Shown: one piece after another, positions 20,311 to 29,862 of the stretch
Position numbering within the stretch: position 1 is the first letter of the stretch
Layout: each line of letters opens with the position of its first letter
Source: Lysobacter avium
Lineage (GTDB): Bacteria > Pseudomonadota > Gammaproteobacteria > Xanthomonadales > Xanthomonadaceae
DNA length: 64,000 nucleotides
Reading direction: 5' to 3'
Assembly: GCF_015209745.1 (NCBI RefSeq)
Contig: NZ_CP063657.1
Span: 558,001 to 622,000, forward strand
Notes under the pieces: model-generated
Database searches by the model: none
Seen by the model: only the letters and a program-made list of their open reading frames with translations
Told to the model about the DNA's origin: nothing
Program-made: the position numbers and the translations under genes

Positions 20311-20658
20311 ATGGAAGCCAAAGCCATCCTGCGCAGCGCGCGCATCTCCGCCCAGAAAGTACGCCTGGTCGCCGACCAGGTCCGCGGTCAGACCGCCGAG
20401 AAAGCAGTCAACCTGCTGAAGTTCTCCGACAAGAAGGCCGCCGATCTCGTCCGCAAGGTTCTGGAGTCGGCCATCGCCAACGCCGAGAACAACCAGGGCG
20501 CCGACATCGACGAGCTGAAGGTCACGACGATCATGGTTGACGAAGGTCCAACGCTGAAGCGCTTCATGGCGCGTGCGAAGGGTCGCGGCACCCGCATTCT
20601 CAAGCGCACCAGCCACATCACCGTGGTTGTGGGCGACGGCAAGCAGGGCGGAGTCTGA
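20311..20658 (+). CDS. rplV: 50S ribosomal protein L22
   Basis: Lines the exit tunnel. The product is 115 residues from the ATG at 20311 ([20 protein letters not shown]). GGAG at 20301-20304 abuts an in-frame ATG at 20305, leaving no spacer, so 20311 with 6-nt spacing is preferred. The C-terminal hairpin sequence [18 protein letters not shown] is typical. Confidence 0.96.
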   Translation: MEAKAILRSARISAQKVRLVADQVRGQTAEKAVNLLKFSDKKAADLVRKVLESAIANAENNQGADIDELKVTTIMVDEGPTLKRFMARAKGRGTRILKRTSHITVVVGDGKQGGV

Positions 20659-20660
20659 TT

Positions 20661-21377
20661 ATGGGTAACAAAGTTCATCCGACCGGCATCCGCCTTGGCA
20701 TTTCCAAGGACTGGAACTCCAAGTGGTTTGCCGGCAAGAAGCAGTACTCCGAGTACCTGATCGCCGACCTCAAGGTCCGCGAGATGCTGCGCAAGAAGCT
20801 CTCGCAGGCGGGCATTTCGAAGATCTTCATCGAGCGCCCGGCCAACAACGCCCGCGTGACCATCCATACCGCCCGCCCGGGCGTGGTGATCGGCAAGCGG
20901 GGCGAGGACATCGACAAGCTGCGCAAGGAAGTCAGCGAGATGATGGGCGTGCCTGCCCACATCAACGTGACCGAAGTGCGCAAGCCCGAGCTGGACGCGC
21001 AGCTGGTGGCCGAGTCGATTGCCCAGCAGCTGGAGCGTCGCATCATGTTCCGTCGCGCGATGAAGCGCGCGGTCGGCAACGCGATGCGTCTTGGTGCCCT
21101 GGGCATCAAGGTCCAGGTCGGTGGCCGCTTGAATGGTGCGGAAATCGCCCGTTCCGAGTGGTACCGCGAAGGTCGTGTGCCGCTGCACACCCTGCGCGCA
21201 GATATCGACTACGGCTTTGCCGAGGCGAATACCACCTACGGCATCATCGGGGTGAAGGCATGGGTCTACCGGGGCGAGATCTTCGATTTCTCCCAGGTTG
21301 GTCAGGAAAAGCCGGACGACAGCCCGCGCAGCGATCGACGTGACCGCTCGCCCCGTCCGCCCCGCGACTCGAGGTAA
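20661..21377 (+). CDS. rpsC: 30S ribosomal protein S3
   Basis: mRNA-entry-tunnel protein; 238 residues. Contains the KH-domain motif [15 protein letters not shown] and the C-terminal [13 protein letters not shown] charged, disordered-looking tail rich in Arg, Asp and Pro follows (about the last 25 residues). Only 2 nt after rplV, so likely coupled. Confidence 0.97.
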   Translation: MGNKVHPTGIRLGISKDWNSKWFAGKKQYSEYLIADLKVREMLRKKLSQAGISKIFIERPANNARVTIHTARPGVVIGKRGEDIDKLRKEVSEMMGVPAHINVTEVRKPELDAQLVAESIAQQLERRIMFRRAMKRAVGNAMRLGALGIKVQVGGRLNGAEIARSEWYREGRVPLHTLRADIDYGFAEANTTYGIIGVKAWVYRGEIFDFSQVGQEKPDDSPRSDRRDRSPRPPRDSR

Positions 21378-21383
21378 CGGATC

Positions 21384-21797
21384 ATGTTGCAACCAAAACG
21401 AACCAAGTACCGCAAGGTGCACAAGGGCCGCAATGACGGTCTGGCCTGGAGCGGCAACGCTGTCAGCTTCGGCGAGTACGGCCTGAAGGCAACCGCGCAC
21501 GGCCAGCTCACTGCCCGCCAGATCGAGGCGGCGCGTCGCTCCATCAGCCGTCACGTCAAGCGCGGCGGCAAGATGTGGCTGCGCGTGTTCCCCGACAAGC
21601 CGGTCACCAAGAAACCGATCGAAGTCCGCATGGGCAAGGGCAAGGGCAACGTGGAGTACTGGGTTGCCCAGGTCCAGCCCGGCCGGATGATCTACGAGAT
21701 CGAGGGCGTGGCTGAAGACGTGGCGCGCGAGGCGTTCCGCCTGGCCGCCGCGAAGCTCTCGGTGACCACCACTTTCGTGACCCGGACGGTGCGGTAA
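21384..21797 (+). CDS. rplP: 50S ribosomal protein L16
   Basis: Binds near the A-site finger; 137 residues, the family length. Starts [17 protein letters not shown] and contains [20 protein letters not shown]. Its TAA stop shares one base with the rpmC start. Confidence 0.97.
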   Translation: MLQPKRTKYRKVHKGRNDGLAWSGNAVSFGEYGLKATAHGQLTARQIEAARRSISRHVKRGGKMWLRVFPDKPVTKKPIEVRMGKGKGNVEYWVAQVQPGRMIYEIEGVAEDVAREAFRLAAAKLSVTTTFVTRTVR

Positions 21798-21982
21798 TGG
21801 AACTCAACAAACTGCGAGAGAAGTCCGCTGACGAGCTCAAGGCCCATCTGACCGAGCTGCACAAGGAAGGGTTCGCCCTTCGCATGCAGCAGGCCACCGG
21901 CCAGCTCGCCAAGACCCATGAGGCCCGCCGGGTGCGCCGCGAGATTGCTCGCGTCAACACCCTGCTCGGCGAGAAGAAGTAA
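21797..21982 (+). CDS. rpmC: 50S ribosomal protein L29
   Basis: Small helical-hairpin protein at the tunnel exit; 61 residues with [17 protein letters not shown] and [15 protein letters not shown]. The start ATG overlaps the rplP stop by one base (TAATG), indicating coupled translation. Confidence 0.96.
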   Translation: MELNKLREKSADELKAHLTELHKEGFALRMQQATGQLAKTHEARRVRREIARVNTLLGEKK

Positions 21983-21991
21983 GGACCCGCC

Positions 21992-22261
21992 ATGACCGAC
22001 AACAATACAGAGAAGGCGCTGCGCACGGTCGAAGGACGCGTGGTCAGCAACAAGATGGACAAGACCGTCACCGTGCTCGTGGAGCGCCAGGTCAAGCACG
22101 CGCTGTACGGCAAGTACATCCGTCGCTCGACCAAGCTGCACGCGCACGATGCGGAGAACACCTGCAACGAGGGCGACGTGGTCCGGATTTCCGAGATCGC
22201 GCCGATGTCGAAGACCAAGAACTGGCGTGTGGTGGAAGTTGTCACCCGCGCTGTCGAATAA
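21992..22261 (+). CDS. rpsQ: 30S ribosomal protein S17
   Basis: Early-assembly 16S rRNA-binding protein; 89 residues. Contains [21 protein letters not shown] and the conserved [11 protein letters not shown]. Conventionally the last gene of the S10 operon; the gap to rplN is only 15 nt, so the spc genes may be read from the same transcript. Confidence 0.97.
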   Translation: MTDNNTEKALRTVEGRVVSNKMDKTVTVLVERQVKHALYGKYIRRSTKLHAHDAENTCNEGDVVRISEIAPMSKTKNWRVVEVVTRAVE

Positions 22262-22276
22262 CGAGGAGGCTGAACC

Positions 22277-22645
22277 ATGATCCAGATGCAAAGCTACCTC
22301 ACGGTGGCAGACAATTCCGGCGCGAAGGAAGTGATGTGCATCAAGGTGCTCGGTGGCTCCAAGCGCCGTTACGCCGCGATCGGCGACGTCATCAAAGTGA
22401 CCGTGAAGGACGCGATTCCGCGGGGCAAGGTCAAGAAGGGCGACGTCTATGACGCCGTCGTGGTGCGTACCCGCAAGGGCGTTCGCCGCTCGGATGGCTC
22501 GTTGATCCGCTTCGACGGCAACGCCGCCGTCCTGCTGAACAACAAGCAGGAGCCGATTGGCACCCGCATATTTGGGCCCGTGACCCGTGAACTGCGTTCC
22601 GAGAAGTTCATGAAGATCGTCTCGCTCGCCCCAGAAGTGCTCTGA
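22277..22645 (+). CDS. rplN: 50S ribosomal protein L14
   Basis: Interface protein; 122 residues starting [19 protein letters not shown], with [13 protein letters not shown]. First spc-type gene. An AGGAGG lies just upstream (22263-22268). No separate promoter is evident in the short gap from rpsQ. Confidence 0.97.
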   Translation: MIQMQSYLTVADNSGAKEVMCIKVLGGSKRRYAAIGDVIKVTVKDAIPRGKVKKGDVYDAVVVRTRKGVRRSDGSLIRFDGNAAVLLNNKQEPIGTRIFGPVTRELRSEKFMKIVSLAPEVL

Positions 22646-22659
22646 GCGGAGGAATTGAC

Positions 22660-22974
22660 ATGAACCGTATCAAGAAAGGCGACCACGTGATCGTGACCGC
22701 CGGCAAGGACAAGGGCAAGAAGGGTGATGTGGTGCGCGTGGCAGGCGACAAGGTCGTCGTGTCCAACGTCAACATCATCAAGCGCCACACCAAGCCGAAC
22801 CCGCAGGTCGGCCAGGCCGGCGGCGTGATCGAGCGTGAGGCGCCGATCCATATCTCCAACGTGATGGTGTTCAACCCGGCATCGGGCAAGGGCGAGCGCG
22901 TTGGCATCAAAGTGCTGGAGGATGGACGCAAAATGCGTGTGTTCCGCTCCAGCGGCGAGGCGCTTGACGCCTGA
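22660..22974 (+). CDS. rplX: 50S ribosomal protein L24
   Basis: Assembly-initiator protein of the large subunit; 104 residues. The KOW motif ([20 protein letters not shown]) is at the N-terminus, followed by [24 protein letters not shown] lies 14 nt after rplN. Confidence 0.97.
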   Translation: MNRIKKGDHVIVTAGKDKGKKGDVVRVAGDKVVVSNVNIIKRHTKPNPQVGQAGGVIEREAPIHISNVMVFNPASGKGERVGIKVLEDGRKMRVFRSSGEALDA

Positions 22975-22985
22975 GGAATGCTGAA

Positions 22986-23525
22986 ATGACCCGTCTTGAA
23001 AAATTCTACAAAGAAGAAGTGGTTCCGTCGCTGACCGAGAAGTTCGGTTACACGAACCCGATGCAGGTGCCGCGCATCTCCAAGATCACCCTGAACATGG
23101 GTGTGGGCGAAGCGGCCACCAACAAGAAGGTGCTCGAGAACGCGGTCGCCGACATGACCAAGATCGCCGGCCAGAAGCCGATCGTGACCAACAGCCGCGT
23201 CTCGGTGGCCTCGTTCAAGATCCGCGACGGTTGGCCGATCGGCTGCAAGGTCACCCTGCGCCGTTCGAAGATGTTCGAGTTCCTCGACCGTCTGATCAAC
23301 GTCTCGCTGCCGCGCGTGCGTGACTTCCGTGGTGTGTCTGGCAAGTCCTTTGACGGGCGTGGCAACTACAACATGGGCGTCAAGGAACAGATCATCTTCC
23401 CTGAGATCGATTACGACCAGGTGGATGCTGTCCGGGGCATGGACATCGCGATCATCACGACCGCGAACACCGATGCAGAAGCCCGCGCCCTGCTGGAAGC
23501 GTTCCGCTTCCCGTTCCGCACCTAA
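22986..23525 (+). CDS. rplE: 50S ribosomal protein L5
   Basis: Binds 5S rRNA and the P-site tRNA; 179 residues. Contains [16 protein letters not shown] and [20 protein letters not shown], both characteristic. 11 nt after rplX. Confidence 0.97.
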   Translation: MTRLEKFYKEEVVPSLTEKFGYTNPMQVPRISKITLNMGVGEAATNKKVLENAVADMTKIAGQKPIVTNSRVSVASFKIRDGWPIGCKVTLRRSKMFEFLDRLINVSLPRVRDFRGVSGKSFDGRGNYNMGVKEQIIFPEIDYDQVDAVRGMDIAIITTANTDAEARALLEAFRFPFRT

Positions 23526-23539
23526 TTCAAGGATCCACC

Positions 23540-23845
23540 ATGGCAAAGACATCAATGATCAACCGCGATCTGAAGCGGGCGAAGCTGGCGGAGAAGTACG
23601 CCGCCAAGCGCGCCGAGCTGAAGAAGACGATTTCCAGCCCGTCCAGCTCCTATGAGGAGAAGGAAGAGGCGGTGGTCAAGCTGCAGAAGCTGCCGCGTGA
23701 CTCCTCCCCGTCGCGTCAGCGCAACCGTTGCGCCCTGACCGGCCGCTCGCGCGGCGTGTACGCCAAGTTCGGCCTCGGCCGGAACAAGCTGCGCGAAGCC
23801 ACCATGCGTGGTGACGTGCCGGGCCTGCGCAAGGCCAGCTGGTAA
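23540..23845 (+). CDS. rpsN: 30S ribosomal protein S14
   Basis: Small-subunit head protein. At 101 residues with only one cysteine ([12 protein letters not shown]), this is the long zinc-free type. Ends [12 protein letters not shown], as usual. Followed by an unusually wide gap (136 nt) before rpsH. Confidence 0.97.
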   Translation: MAKTSMINRDLKRAKLAEKYAAKRAELKKTISSPSSSYEEKEEAVVKLQKLPRDSSPSRQRNRCALTGRSRGVYAKFGLGRNKLREATMRGDVPGLRKASW

Positions 23846-23872
23846 AAAAGTGGTAATGGGGGTCGGTTAGTC

Positions 23873-23881
23873 TGCTAGACT
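23873..23881 (+). promoter_or_regulatory. Candidate extended -10 promoter before rpsH
   Basis: TGC followed by TAGACT (TGn plus a -10-like hexamer) lies about 100 nt before rpsH, inside the spc operon. No good -35 box is seen, which extended -10 promoters tolerate. Confidence 0.3.
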
Positions 23882-23981
23882 TGCCGGCTCGCAACGCTCC
23901 ACGCGTGTCTGTCGTTCGAAGGCGCGCCACAACTGAATTCGCAATCGCGCGGATATCGGTGCACTCATCAGGTAACTACAC

Positions 23982-24380
23982 ATGAGCATGACTGATCCCA
24001 TCGCCGACATGTTCGTCCGCATCCGCAATGCGGCCGCGGTCGGCAAGCCGTCGGTGAAAATGCCGTCGTCCAAGACCAAGGTCGCTATCGCCAAGGTGCT
24101 GGAAGACGAAGGCTACATCCTCGGCACGACCGTGACCGATATCGGCAACGGCAAGCACGAGCTCCAGGTCGATCTGAAGTACTACGAAGGCAAGCCGGTC
24201 ATCGAGCAGCTGAAGCGCTATTCGCGCTCGGGCCTGCGCCAGTACCGCGGCAAGGACGCGCTGCCCAAGGTGCTCAATGGCCTCGGCGTTTCCATCATTT
24301 CCACCTCCAAGGGCATCATGACCGATTCGAAGGCGCGCGAGCTCGGCGTCGGCGGTGAAGTCCTGTGCTTCGTGGCATAA
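23982..24380 (+). CDS. rpsH: 30S ribosomal protein S8
   Basis: 16S rRNA central-domain binder and, in E. coli, the spc operon repressor acting at rplE. 132 residues starting [16 protein letters not shown]; the ATG at 23988 is an alternative. Ends with [15 protein letters not shown]. Preceded by a 136-nt gap with a possible internal promoter. Confidence 0.97.
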   Translation: MSMTDPIADMFVRIRNAAAVGKPSVKMPSSKTKVAIAKVLEDEGYILGTTVTDIGNGKHELQVDLKYYEGKPVIEQLKRYSRSGLRQYRGKDALPKVLNGLGVSIISTSKGIMTDSKARELGVGGEVLCFVA

Positions 24381-24393
24381 GGGAGTAACGACC

Positions 24394-24921
24394 ATGTCCC
24401 GTATTGCCAACAAGCCGATCGTCCTGGCCAAGGGCGTCCAGCTGGATGTCCAGTCCGGCAGCGTAACCGTCAAGGGCCCGAAGGGCTCGCTCTCGATGGC
24501 GGTGCCCGAAGGCGTGCAGATCAAGATCGAAGACGGCCAGGCGCTGATGAGCTCGGACACGCCGGCCCATGTCGCCGTGACCGGCACGATGCGTTCGATC
24601 ATCGCCAACATGGTGCATGGCGTTTCCGAAGGCTTCGAGCGCAAGCTCGAGCTGGTCGGCGTCGGCTACCGTGCCGCCATGCAAGGCAAGGATCTGAGCC
24701 TGACGCTTGGATTCTCGCATCCGATCGTGTTCACCGCTCCGGAAGGCATCACCATCACCACCCCGACCCAGACCGAAGTGCTGGTGCAGGGTGCCGACAA
24801 CCAGCGTGTCGGTGAGGTGGCTGCCAAGATTCGTGGCTTCCGTCCGCCCGAGCCCTACAAGGGCAAGGGTGTGAAGTACGCCGGCGAGACCATCATTCGC
24901 AAGGAAGCCAAGAAGGCCTGA
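24394..24921 (+). CDS. rplF: 50S ribosomal protein L6
   Basis: Binds near the sarcin-ricin loop; 175 residues from ATG at 24394 ([16 protein letters not shown]), with GGGAG 8 nt upstream. The C-terminal [20 protein letters not shown] is diagnostic. The open frame begins earlier, inside rpsH, but only this start gives the family N-terminus. Confidence 0.97.
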   Translation: MSRIANKPIVLAKGVQLDVQSGSVTVKGPKGSLSMAVPEGVQIKIEDGQALMSSDTPAHVAVTGTMRSIIANMVHGVSEGFERKLELVGVGYRAAMQGKDLSLTLGFSHPIVFTAPEGITITTPTQTEVLVQGADNQRVGEVAAKIRGFRPPEPYKGKGVKYAGETIIRKEAKKA

Positions 24922-24958
24922 TCACCATCAGGGGCCTTCAGCTTTCGAGGACCAGACA

Positions 24959-25312
24959 ATGAACAAGAACATCGCCCGCCTGCGTCGCGCCAAGTCCACC
25001 CGTTCGCATATCCGCACGCTCGGTGTCCCGCGCCTGTCGGTGCTGCGTACCGGCCAGCACCTGTACGCGCAGGTATTCACTGCCGACGGTTCGCAGTGCC
25101 TCGCCGCCGCATCGACCACCCAGTCGAGCGTGATGGAAGGCCTGAAGAACGGTCGCAACGCCGACGCCGCCGCCAAGGTTGGCCAGGCAATTGCCGCGGC
25201 GGCCAAGGCCGCCGGGATCGAGAAGGTCGCTTTTGACCGCTCGGGTTATCGCTATCACGGTCGCGTCAAGGCGCTGGCCGATGCCGCCCGCGAGGGTGGC
25301 CTGCAGTTCTAA
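24959..25312 (+). CDS. rplR: 50S ribosomal protein L18
   Basis: 5S rRNA-binding protein; 117 residues. Contains [16 protein letters not shown] and ends [26 protein letters not shown], typical of the family. It is followed by an unusual 152-nt gap with three consecutive hairpins before rpsE. Confidence 0.97.
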   Translation: MNKNIARLRRAKSTRSHIRTLGVPRLSVLRTGQHLYAQVFTADGSQCLAAASTTQSSVMEGLKNGRNADAAAKVGQAIAAAAKAAGIEKVAFDRSGYRYHGRVKALADAAREGGLQF

Positions 25313-25317
25313 GCCGG

Positions 25318-25393
25318 GACGGGGCTTGCGCCCCGTCTTTCACCTGCCGACGCGGGTCGCGTCGGGTGTGATCCCAGGTTCCTGTGGTCACAC
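25318..25393 (+). promoter_or_regulatory. Three-hairpin element between rplR and rpsE
   Basis: Three successive hairpins. GACGGGGC-TTGC-GCCCCGTC is followed by TTT (25318-25340). GACGCG-GGT-CGCGTC is at 25349-25363. An interrupted long stem at 25366-25393 has GTGTGA/TCACAC as its base. The first looks like a weak intrinsic terminator or attenuator inside the spc operon. The equivalent gap in E. coli is only a few bases. Confidence 0.55.
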
Positions 25394-25464
25394 GGCACCC
25401 GGACGTGTCAACAATCATAAGCGGCACCGCCGCAAATTCCCTATTCAAACCAGGTAACTGCAAA

Positions 25465-25995
25465 ATGGCTAACGAACGCGATTCGCGGGGGCGTGGTCCC
25501 CGCGACGAGATCGACGACGGAATGATCGAGAAGCTGATCACCGTCAACCGTGTCAGCAAGACCGTCAAGGGCGGCCGCCAGTTCACCTTCACCGCGTTGA
25601 CGGTGGTCGGCGACGGTGGCGGCAAGGTCGGCATGGGTTACGCGAAGGCGCGCGAAGTGCCGGCCGCGATCCAGAAGTCGATGGAGCAGGCACGCAAAAA
25701 CATGAAGGGCGTCGATCTCAACAACGGCACGCTCTGGCATTCGGTCAAGTCCGGCCACGGGGCGGCGCATGTGTACATGCAGCCCGCCTCCGAAGGTACC
25801 GGCGTGATCGCGGGCGGCGCCATGCGCGCGGTGCTCGAGGCGGTCGGCGTGCGTGACGTGCTGGCCAAGGCCACCGGTTCGCGCAACCCGATCAACCTGG
25901 TCCGGGCAACGCTGCGTGGCCTGTCCGAGATGCATTCGCCGGAGAAGATCGCGGCCAAGCGCGGCAAGAAGGTCGAGGAATTGCACCATGGTTGA
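25465..25995 (+). CDS. rpsE: 30S ribosomal protein S5
   Basis: Decoding-fidelity protein; 176 residues from ATG at 25465 ([20 protein letters not shown]). Contains [21 protein letters not shown] and GMRAVLE-type loops ([21 protein letters not shown]). The frame is open upstream to 25384 but that part overlaps the hairpin region. It overlaps rpmD by 8 nt. Confidence 0.97.
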   Translation: MANERDSRGRGPRDEIDDGMIEKLITVNRVSKTVKGGRQFTFTALTVVGDGGGKVGMGYAKAREVPAAIQKSMEQARKNMKGVDLNNGTLWHSVKSGHGAAHVYMQPASEGTGVIAGGAMRAVLEAVGVRDVLAKATGSRNPINLVRATLRGLSEMHSPEKIAAKRGKKVEELHHG

Positions 25996-26188
25996 TGCAA
26001 CTGAAAACAAGAACGGCACCGTCAAGGTGCGTCTGGTCAAGGGTCTGCGTGGTACCCAGGGGCGTCACCGCCTGTCGGTGAAGGCATTGGGCCTGCGCAA
26101 GATCAATGACGTCCGCGAGCTGAAGGACAGCCCGCAGGTTCGTGGCCTGATCAATACGGTCCACTACCTGGTCCGGGTCGAGGAGTAA
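25988..26188 (+). CDS. rpmD: 50S ribosomal protein L30
   Basis: Small large-subunit protein; 66 residues from ATG at 25988, which lies inside the last codons of rpsE. Core [20 protein letters not shown] and [20 protein letters not shown] match the family. The acidic N-terminal extension is slightly longer than in E. coli (59 aa). The overlap suggests coupling with rpsE. Confidence 0.95.
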   Translation: MVDATENKNGTVKVRLVKGLRGTQGRHRLSVKALGLRKINDVRELKDSPQVRGLINTVHYLVRVEE

Positions 26189-26192
26189 TACG

Positions 26193-26630
26193 ATGCGTCT
26201 CAATACACTTTCGCCCGCAGAGGGCGCCCGCGAAGACCGCAAGCGCGTCGGTCGCGGTATCGGTTCCGGCCTGGGCAAGACCGCCGGTCGTGGACACAAG
26301 GGCTCGTTCGCGCGGTCCGGCAAGGGCAAGATCAAGGCCGGCTTCGAAGGCGGCCAGATGCCGATGCAGATGCGCCTGCCCAAGATCGGCTTCCGCAGCA
26401 AGACCAAGAACGACACCGCCGAAGTCATGCTCTACCAGTTGGACAAGCTTGAGGCGGGCGAGATCGATTTCGCCGCCCTGCGTGCCGCCGGCCTCGTGCC
26501 GAGCCGCGCCAAGCGCGCCAAGCTGGTGGTGAAGGGCGAGGTCGGCAAGAAGTTCGTGTTCAAGGGCGTGCTGGCCACGGCCGGTGCCAAGGCCGCCATT
26601 GAAGCGGCCGGCGGCAAGGTCGAGGAGTAA
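26193..26630 (+). CDS. rplO: 50S ribosomal protein L15
   Basis: Late-assembly protein; 145 residues. Starts [20 protein letters not shown], with the Gly/Lys-rich [18 protein letters not shown] and [18 protein letters not shown]. Followed by secY after 7 nt. Confidence 0.97.
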   Translation: MRLNTLSPAEGAREDRKRVGRGIGSGLGKTAGRGHKGSFARSGKGKIKAGFEGGQMPMQMRLPKIGFRSKTKNDTAEVMLYQLDKLEAGEIDFAALRAAGLVPSRAKRAKLVVKGEVGKKFVFKGVLATAGAKAAIEAAGGKVEE

Positions 26631-26637
26631 GTCACCG

Positions 26638-27996
26638 ATGGCGCGTAGCAACAACGCCATGGCCGGCATGGGCGGCGGGCTCGGCAAGTTTACCGAGCTC
26701 CGTCAGCGCCTCATGTTCGTGCTGGGAGCACTGGTCGTCTACCGGGTGGGCTGTTACATCCCGGTTCCGGGCGTCAATCCCGAGGCGATGTTGCGCTTGA
26801 TGGAAAGCCAGCAGGGCACCATCGTGGACATGTTCAACATGTTCTCCGGTGGTGCGCTGGAGCGCTTCAGCCTGTTCGCGCTGAACGTGATGCCCTACAT
26901 CTCCGCGTCCATCATCATGCAGCTGATGGTGCAGATCCTGCCCAGCATGAAGGCGATCCAGAAAGAGGGCGAGTCGGGCCGGCGCAAGATCACCCAGTGG
27001 TCCCGTCTCGGTGCGATCCCGCTGGCGGTGTTCCAGGCCTGGGGCATTGCAACGGCGCTGCAGGCCGGCGGCGCCAGCCAGGGCATTCCGGTGGTCTACA
27101 GCCCCGGCGCGGGCTTTGTCATCACCGCGGTCATCTCGCTTACCGCCGGCACGATGTTCTTGATGTGGTTGGGCGAGCAGGTGACTGAGCGCGGCATCGG
27201 CAACGGTGTCTCGCTGATCATCTTCGCCGGCATCGTCGCAGGGTTGCCGTCGGCGGCGCTGAACATGTTCGAGCAGGTCCGCAACGGCGAGATGGGCACG
27301 CTCACCGCCATGGCGGTCGTTGCCATCGTATTGGCCGTTACCTTCTTCGTGGTGTTCGTCGAGCGTGGCCAGCGACGGATCACCGTAAATTACGCGCGAC
27401 GCCAGGGCGGCCGCAGCGCGTACATGAACCAGTCCTCGTTCCTGCCGCTGAAGCTCAACATGTCGGGCGTGATCCCGCCGATCTTCGCGTCCAGCATCGT
27501 GATGTTCCCGGCAACCGCGGCAACGTGGTTCAGCCAGGGGGATTCGTCGTCGTTCATGCTCAAGGTCAGCCAATGGCTGAATCCGGGCGAGCCGCTGCAC
27601 ATGCTGCTTTACGGTGGCCTGATCGCCGGTTTCACGTTCTTCTATACGGCGCTGGTCTTCAACTCGCAGGAGACCGCCGACAACCTGAAGAAGTCGGGGG
27701 CCTTGATTCCGGGTATCCGTCCGGGCAAGGCGACCGCCGATTATGTCGACGGGGTGCTGACCCGGCTGACCGCAGCGGGCGCGACCTACCTGGTCATCGT
27801 CTGCCTGCTGCCGGAAGTGATGCGCTCGCAGATGGGGACCTCGTTCTACTTCGGGGGTACCTCTTTGCTGATCGTCGTGGTGGTGGTGATGGACTTCATC
27901 GCGCAGATCCAGGCGCACCTGATGTCCCACCAGTACGAAAGCCTGCTGAAAAAAGCGAACCTGAAGGGTTCCCGTGGCGGCGCCGGCGCGCGTTGA
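26638..27996 (+). CDS. secY: Preprotein translocase subunit SecY
   Basis: Channel-forming subunit of the Sec translocon with ten expected transmembrane helices. From ATG at 26638 ([25 protein letters not shown]) the product is 452 residues. Conserved blocks include [14 protein letters not shown], the cytoplasmic loop [15 protein letters not shown] and [28 protein letters not shown]. The frame continues upstream into rplO but the chosen start gives the family N-terminus. No rpmJ follows it. Confidence 0.97.
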   Translation: MARSNNAMAGMGGGLGKFTELRQRLMFVLGALVVYRVGCYIPVPGVNPEAMLRLMESQQGTIVDMFNMFSGGALERFSLFALNVMPYISASIIMQLMVQILPSMKAIQKEGESGRRKITQWSRLGAIPLAVFQAWGIATALQAGGASQGIPVVYSPGAGFVITAVISLTAGTMFLMWLGEQVTERGIGNGVSLIIFAGIVAGLPSAALNMFEQVRNGEMGTLTAMAVVAIVLAVTFFVVFVERGQRRITVNYARRQGGRSAYMNQSSFLPLKLNMSGVIPPIFASSIVMFPATAATWFSQGDSSSFMLKVSQWLNPGEPLHMLLYGGLIAGFTFFYTALVFNSQETADNLKKSGALIPGIRPGKATADYVDGVLTRLTAAGATYLVIVCLLPEVMRSQMGTSFYFGGTSLLIVVVVVMDFIAQIQAHLMSHQYESLLKKANLKGSRGGAGAR

Positions 27997-28399
27997 GTAA
28001 AAGGTGTTGATTCAAGCCAGTCGCTTCGGCTAAACTGGCGCGTCATCTTCGGCGTACGTTGCCGTGGATGCTGCTGATGTATCGAGAGCCCGGCTTCCAC
28101 ACCGGCTTTCATCAGGGCGACCTGCGCGACGTCTCGCGCGCAGGTGGATCCGGACCCGTCTGCGCGCCAGAGTAGCGCGCGGTGTCCGGGAAGGCGGCTT
28201 GACAGCGCTTTCCCGGTCAGTCCTGGTTCGTCGCCGGAGCATGGGCACACTCCCCATGCCGTTGCGGCGCTGCGTCAGTCAACCGACGGCGCGCTGCTTC
28301 CTACGACCCGAGGCCTAGATGATTTTTCGATTCACTGACCAGTGAACCTTTCCACCGAGTTGTCAGGGCTCGGTTGCCAAACCAGTTGGAGATCGCGTT
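27997..28399 (+). promoter_or_regulatory. Alpha operon promoter and long structured leader
   Basis: 403 nt between secY and rpsM without a credible gene; rpmJ is absent. After the promoter (28007-28036) about 360 nt of leader fold into many hairpins: 28121-28144, 28150-28189, 28186-28216 (which competes with the previous one), 28239-28259 (GCATGGG/CCCATGC), 28331-28346 (TTCACTG/CAGTGAA) and 28354-28374 (ACCGAG/CTCGGT). A CCAA/TTGG hairpin (28377-28389) overlaps the rpsM Shine-Dalgarno. In E. coli S4 represses this operon through a leader pseudoknot. Confidence 0.6.
28007..28036 (+). promoter_or_regulatory. Alpha operon promoter
   Basis: TTGATT (28007-28012), an 18-nt spacer and TAAACT (28031-28036). 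Same spacing as the str and S10 promoters with slightly weaker hexamers. Start expected near 28043. Confidence 0.65.
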
Positions 28400-28756
28400 A
28401 TGGCGCGTATTGCGGGCGTCAATCTGCCTGCCCAGAAGCACGTCTGGGTCGGGCTGCAGAACATCTACGGCATTGGCCGTACCCGTTCCAAACAGGTATG
28501 CGAGTCGGCCGACGTCAAACTGTCGACCAAGATCCGCGACCTGTCCGAGCCGGAAGTCGAGCGTCTGCGCGGCGAAATCGGCAAGTTCATCGTCGAGGGC
28601 GACCTGCGTCGCGAAATCGGCATGTCGATCAAGCGCCTCATGGACCTGGGTTGCTACCGCGGCCTGCGTCACCGTCGCGGCCTGCCGCTTCGGGGCCAGC
28701 GCACCAAGACCAACGCACGTACCCGCAAGGGTCCGCGTCGGGCCATCAGGAAGTAA
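28400..28756 (+). CDS. rpsM: 30S ribosomal protein S13
   Basis: Head protein bridging to the large subunit; 118 residues. [19 protein letters not shown] and the C-terminal [20 protein letters not shown] block are diagnostic. First gene of the alpha operon. GGAG at 28388-28391 lies in a small predicted hairpin, with about 8 nt to the start. Confidence 0.97.
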   Translation: MARIAGVNLPAQKHVWVGLQNIYGIGRTRSKQVCESADVKLSTKIRDLSEPEVERLRGEIGKFIVEGDLRREIGMSIKRLMDLGCYRGLRHRRGLPLRGQRTKTNARTRKGPRRAIRK

Positions 28757-28766
28757 GGGGTAGATC

Positions 28767-29159
28767 ATGGCCAATCCAAGCGGCTCGAAGACGAAGAAGA
28801 AGGTCAAGCGCGTCGTCACCGACGGCGTTGCGCACGTCCACGCTTCGTTCAACAACACCATCATCACGATCACCGACCGCCAGGGCAATGCGCTCTCGTG
28901 GGCGACGTCGGGCGGCGCGGGTTTCCGCGGTTCGCGCAAGTCGACCCCGTTTGCCGCCCAGGTGGCGGCTGAAAAGGCCGGCCGTGCTGCGCTCGACTAC
29001 GGCGTCAAGTCGTTGGAAGTGCGCATCAAGGGCCCGGGTCCGGGTCGGGAATCCGCCGTTCGTTCGCTGAACAACGTCGGGTACAAGATCATCAACATCA
29101 TCGACGTGACGCCGATTCCGCACAACGGTTGCCGCCCGCCGAAAAAGCGTCGCGTCTGA
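28767..29159 (+). CDS. rpsK: 30S ribosomal protein S11
   Basis: Platform protein near the mRNA exit; 130 residues. Contains [20 protein letters not shown] and ends [18 protein letters not shown]; the Asn-Gly near the end is the site of isoaspartate formation in E. coli S11. 10 nt after rpsM. Confidence 0.97.
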   Translation: MANPSGSKTKKKVKRVVTDGVAHVHASFNNTIITITDRQGNALSWATSGGAGFRGSRKSTPFAAQVAAEKAGRAALDYGVKSLEVRIKGPGPGRESAVRSLNNVGYKIINIIDVTPIPHNGCRPPKKRRV

Positions 29160-29173
29160 GGAGCTGAAGAAGA

Positions 29174-29803
29174 ATGGCTCGTTATATTGGTCCCACCTGC
29201 AAACTTGCCCGTCGCGAAGGCGTCGATCTCGGTCTCAAGTCCGCCTCGCGCGCCCTTGACTCCAAGTGCAAGCTTGAGCAGAAGCCCGGTCAGCATGGCG
29301 CGACGCTCCGTCGCGGCAAGATGTCCGATTACGCTAACCAGCTCCGTGAGAAGCAGAAGGTCAAGCGCACTTACGGCTTGCTTGAGCGCCAGTTCCGGAA
29401 CTACTACAAGAAGGCGGCGGCGAAGCGCGGCAACACGGGTGAAATCCTGTTGCAGTTGCTCGAAACCCGTCTCGACAACGTCGTTTACCGCATGGGCTTT
29501 GCGGTGACCCGGCCGGCCGCGCGCCAGCTGGTGTCGCACCGCGGTGTCACGGTCAACGGCAAGTCGGTCAACCTGCCTTCCTACCAGGTCAAGGCCGGTG
29601 ACGCGATTGCGTTGTCCGAGCGTGCGCAGAAGCAGTTGCGCGTGCAGGAGTCGCTGACCGTGTCGCAGCAGATGGACCTGTCGCCGTCCTGGATCGATGT
29701 GGACAGCAAGAAGTTCGCAGGTGTCTTCAAGGCGATTCCGGAGCGTACGGATCTGTCGGCCGACATCAACGAAGCGCTGATCATCGAGCTGTACTCGAAG
29801 TAA
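29174..29803 (+). CDS. rpsD: 30S ribosomal protein S4
   Basis: Primary 16S rRNA 5'-domain binder and, in E. coli, repressor of the alpha operon and an antitermination factor; 209 residues. The N-terminal domain has only two cysteines ([17 protein letters not shown]), so it is the zinc-free form. The S4 RNA-binding domain ([20 protein letters not shown]) follows at about residue 98. Confidence 0.97.
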   Translation: MARYIGPTCKLARREGVDLGLKSASRALDSKCKLEQKPGQHGATLRRGKMSDYANQLREKQKVKRTYGLLERQFRNYYKKAAAKRGNTGEILLQLLETRLDNVVYRMGFAVTRPAARQLVSHRGVTVNGKSVNLPSYQVKAGDAIALSERAQKQLRVQESLTVSQQMDLSPSWIDVDSKKFAGVFKAIPERTDLSADINEALIIELYSK

Positions 29804-29862
29804 TCCATCTGTTCTTGAGCCTCCGACCCGCCGGGTCGTGGGCTCACAGGAGACTCCACAAA

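Noticed and set aside
25318..25340. True terminator ending the spc operon after rplR
   Set aside because: Only three Ts follow, and the essential rpsE-secY genes downstream have no clear promoter of their own. Treated as a possible attenuator.
28064..28318. Open frame in the alpha leader as a small gene or rpmJ
   Set aside because: No L36 features, Arg/Ala-rich composition and no ribosome site; the region is better explained as structured leader RNA.
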